Shown here one piece after another: positions 63,198 through 64,000 of a stretch of DNA of 64,000 bases. A program made the translations under genes and the position numbers. How positions within the stretch are numbered: the first letter of the stretch is position 1; the number at the start of each line of letters is the position of its first letter. The notes beneath the pieces were generated by a model. That model was not told the origin of the DNA. It did no database searches and was given only the letters and a program-made list of their open reading frames with translations. This DNA is from an uncultured Lachnospiraceae bacterium (GTDB taxonomy: Bacteria > Bacillota > Clostridia > Lachnospirales > Lachnospiraceae): positions 1 through 64,000 of the forward strand of contig CAOKOL010000022.1 in assembly GCA_948470335.1 (NCBI GenBank), given 5' to 3'.

Positions 63198-64000
63198 TTA
63201 TAAGCCAAAACTATAATGATCAATACTCAAGCTTCCGTTTATAGTGGAAAACACAAACCATACCACACTAATCATCATACACATCATAATTGCTATTTTT
63301 CTTAAATTATTTTTCTTTAATTTCAACAATGAATTTACATAATATGCAATCATAAACGGAGTAAAATACAATGCCAGCCTGTCAAACAGATAAAAATTAG
63401 GTGCCATTCCATAACACAGACACCCCAATACACTCATTTTAAACAAACTGATATCCTTTTGTGCAATCTTTTTTCTTTCCAACAAGTTTAATATTGTTAT
63501 TACACATAAAAGTCCATAATAAAAAACAAAACATTTTAAGTTAATACCCGTTGCACCTAAATATGGTATAAATTTATATAGATTTAATGACTTAACCGTC
63601 GCTATTACTATAGTTGGGATAAAAGGTAAGAATCCAAGTACTGGGGCCATTGTCCAAAAGAATATTTCATTTCTATTTCCATTTTTATTTAATGCCAGAA
63701 CCGGATATACAATTAAAAAAATTATTGCCGAATTATGAAACAGAAAGGCTATCCCTATAATAATAAAAAATAAAACAACTCTTTTCTTTTTAGCCAAATA
63801 ATACGCAAATATCGCAAGACTCATTGCCAAACTTTGACGTATTCCACTCATATTCATGGAAAAGGTTCCTATTGTAATATAAAAAAAAAGAAATAAAAAG
63901 GGATTATCAGATTCAGTTATCCCTAATTTTACTATCGATGCAACAAATATCAATGACAGAAGCATCACATATAACCGCGCTGATAAAAACATAGAACAGA
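63198..64000 (-). CDS. EpsG/Wzy-type polysaccharide polymerase, 5' end beyond right edge
   Basis: The frame is open to the right edge without a start that is clearly real; an ATG at 63992 is inside the protein. At least seven membrane segments are seen, with SGIRQSLAMSLAIFAYYLAK, a feature of the EpsG family. It would polymerise the repeat unit after Wzx. The N-terminus, perhaps 80-100 residues, is missing. Confidence 0.75.
   Translation of the reverse strand, partial: CSMFLSARLYVMLLSLIFVASIVKLGITESDNPFLFLFFYITIGTFSMNMSGIRQSLAMSLAIFAYYLAKKKRVVLFFIIIGIAFLFHNSAIIFLIVYPVLALNKNGNRNEIFFWTMAPVLGFLPFIPTIVIATVKSLNLYKFIPYLGATGINLKCFVFYYGLLCVITILNLLERKKIAQKDISLFKMSVLGCLCYGMAPNFYLFDRLALYFTPFMIAYYVNSLLKLKKNNLRKIAIMMCMMISVVWFVFSTINGSLSIDHYSFGL

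Noticed and set aside
1..64000. CRISPR arrays, rRNA or tRNA genes
   Set aside because: No regularly spaced repeats, no tRNA-like cloverleaf or rRNA sequence noticed on reading; a tRNA scan would settle it.

Overview
The window looks like a chromosomal segment of a spore-forming Clostridia species, most likely Lachnospiraceae. The evidence is a sporulation protease gene (spoIVB) beside recN, argR, NAD kinase, tlyA, dxs, ispA, xseB, xseA, nusB and an Asp23 gene in the order usual for that group, together with non-pyrrolysine MttB-family methyltransferases and Rpn/DUF1703 nuclease genes. Nearly everything is on the minus strand. No rRNA, tRNA or CRISPR array was found by reading.

Region 1 (1-9450) is a quaternary-amine module. 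It holds two MttB-family methyltransferase genes, one with an MFS transporter (running off the left edge) and one with a BCCT betaine/carnitine-type transporter, plus TetR and GntR regulators. Three copies of a 14-bp palindrome sit before tetR and before the first mttB, so the TetR protein probably controls both. An Rpn-type nuclease gene lies inside the module. Region 2 (9451-12684) has a MATE efflux gene with a divergent MerR regulator and a 19-bp-spacer promoter, then a Nudix hydrolase.

Region 3 (12685-22851) is the most unusual part: a roughly 10-kb AT-rich island between two 133-bp direct copies of the 3' end of spoIVB. The right copy is the end of the intact gene and the left is a displaced fragment. 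The copies differ at four bases, all silent third-codon positions. From the spoIVB side the island encodes DUF262, AAA ATPase and HNH proteins (a Septu-like arrangement with an extra gene), a TOTE-type primase-helicase, an N-terminally shortened ATP-binding regulator, a tyrosine-recombinase-fold protein without its catalytic Tyr/His, an AAA ATPase with a PD-(D/E)xK-like partner, and a shortened 47-aa gene at the junction. It reads as a genome-defence island inserted at the spoIVB 3' end.

Region 4 (22723-41650) is core chromosome: spoIVB, recN, argR, nadK, tlyA, dxs, ispA, xseB, xseA, nusB and asp23, then a ThiT-like transporter, a large GNAT/membrane protein, the polyamine transporter genes potD, potC, potB and potA, and an XRE-cupin regulator. 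Region 5 (41951-50126) holds HPr, acetate kinase, a BlaI/BlaR1-type pair with a small secreted protein that copies the BlaR1 C-terminus, a ferredoxin-type aldo/keto reductase with a divergent MerR regulator, an unknown protein and a DUF1703 AAA ATPase.

Region 6 (50348-64000) is an AT-rich surface-polysaccharide cluster. It contains a Wzy/EpsG-like polymerase (running off the right edge), a Wzx flippase, a glycosyltransferase, a three-gene set for a UDP-N-acetyl-L-amino sugar, genes like wbpB, wbpD, wbpE and wbpI for a diacetamido-mannuronic acid, a WbpG-like amidotransferase, three hexapeptide acyltransferases or relatives, and an SGNH hydrolase.
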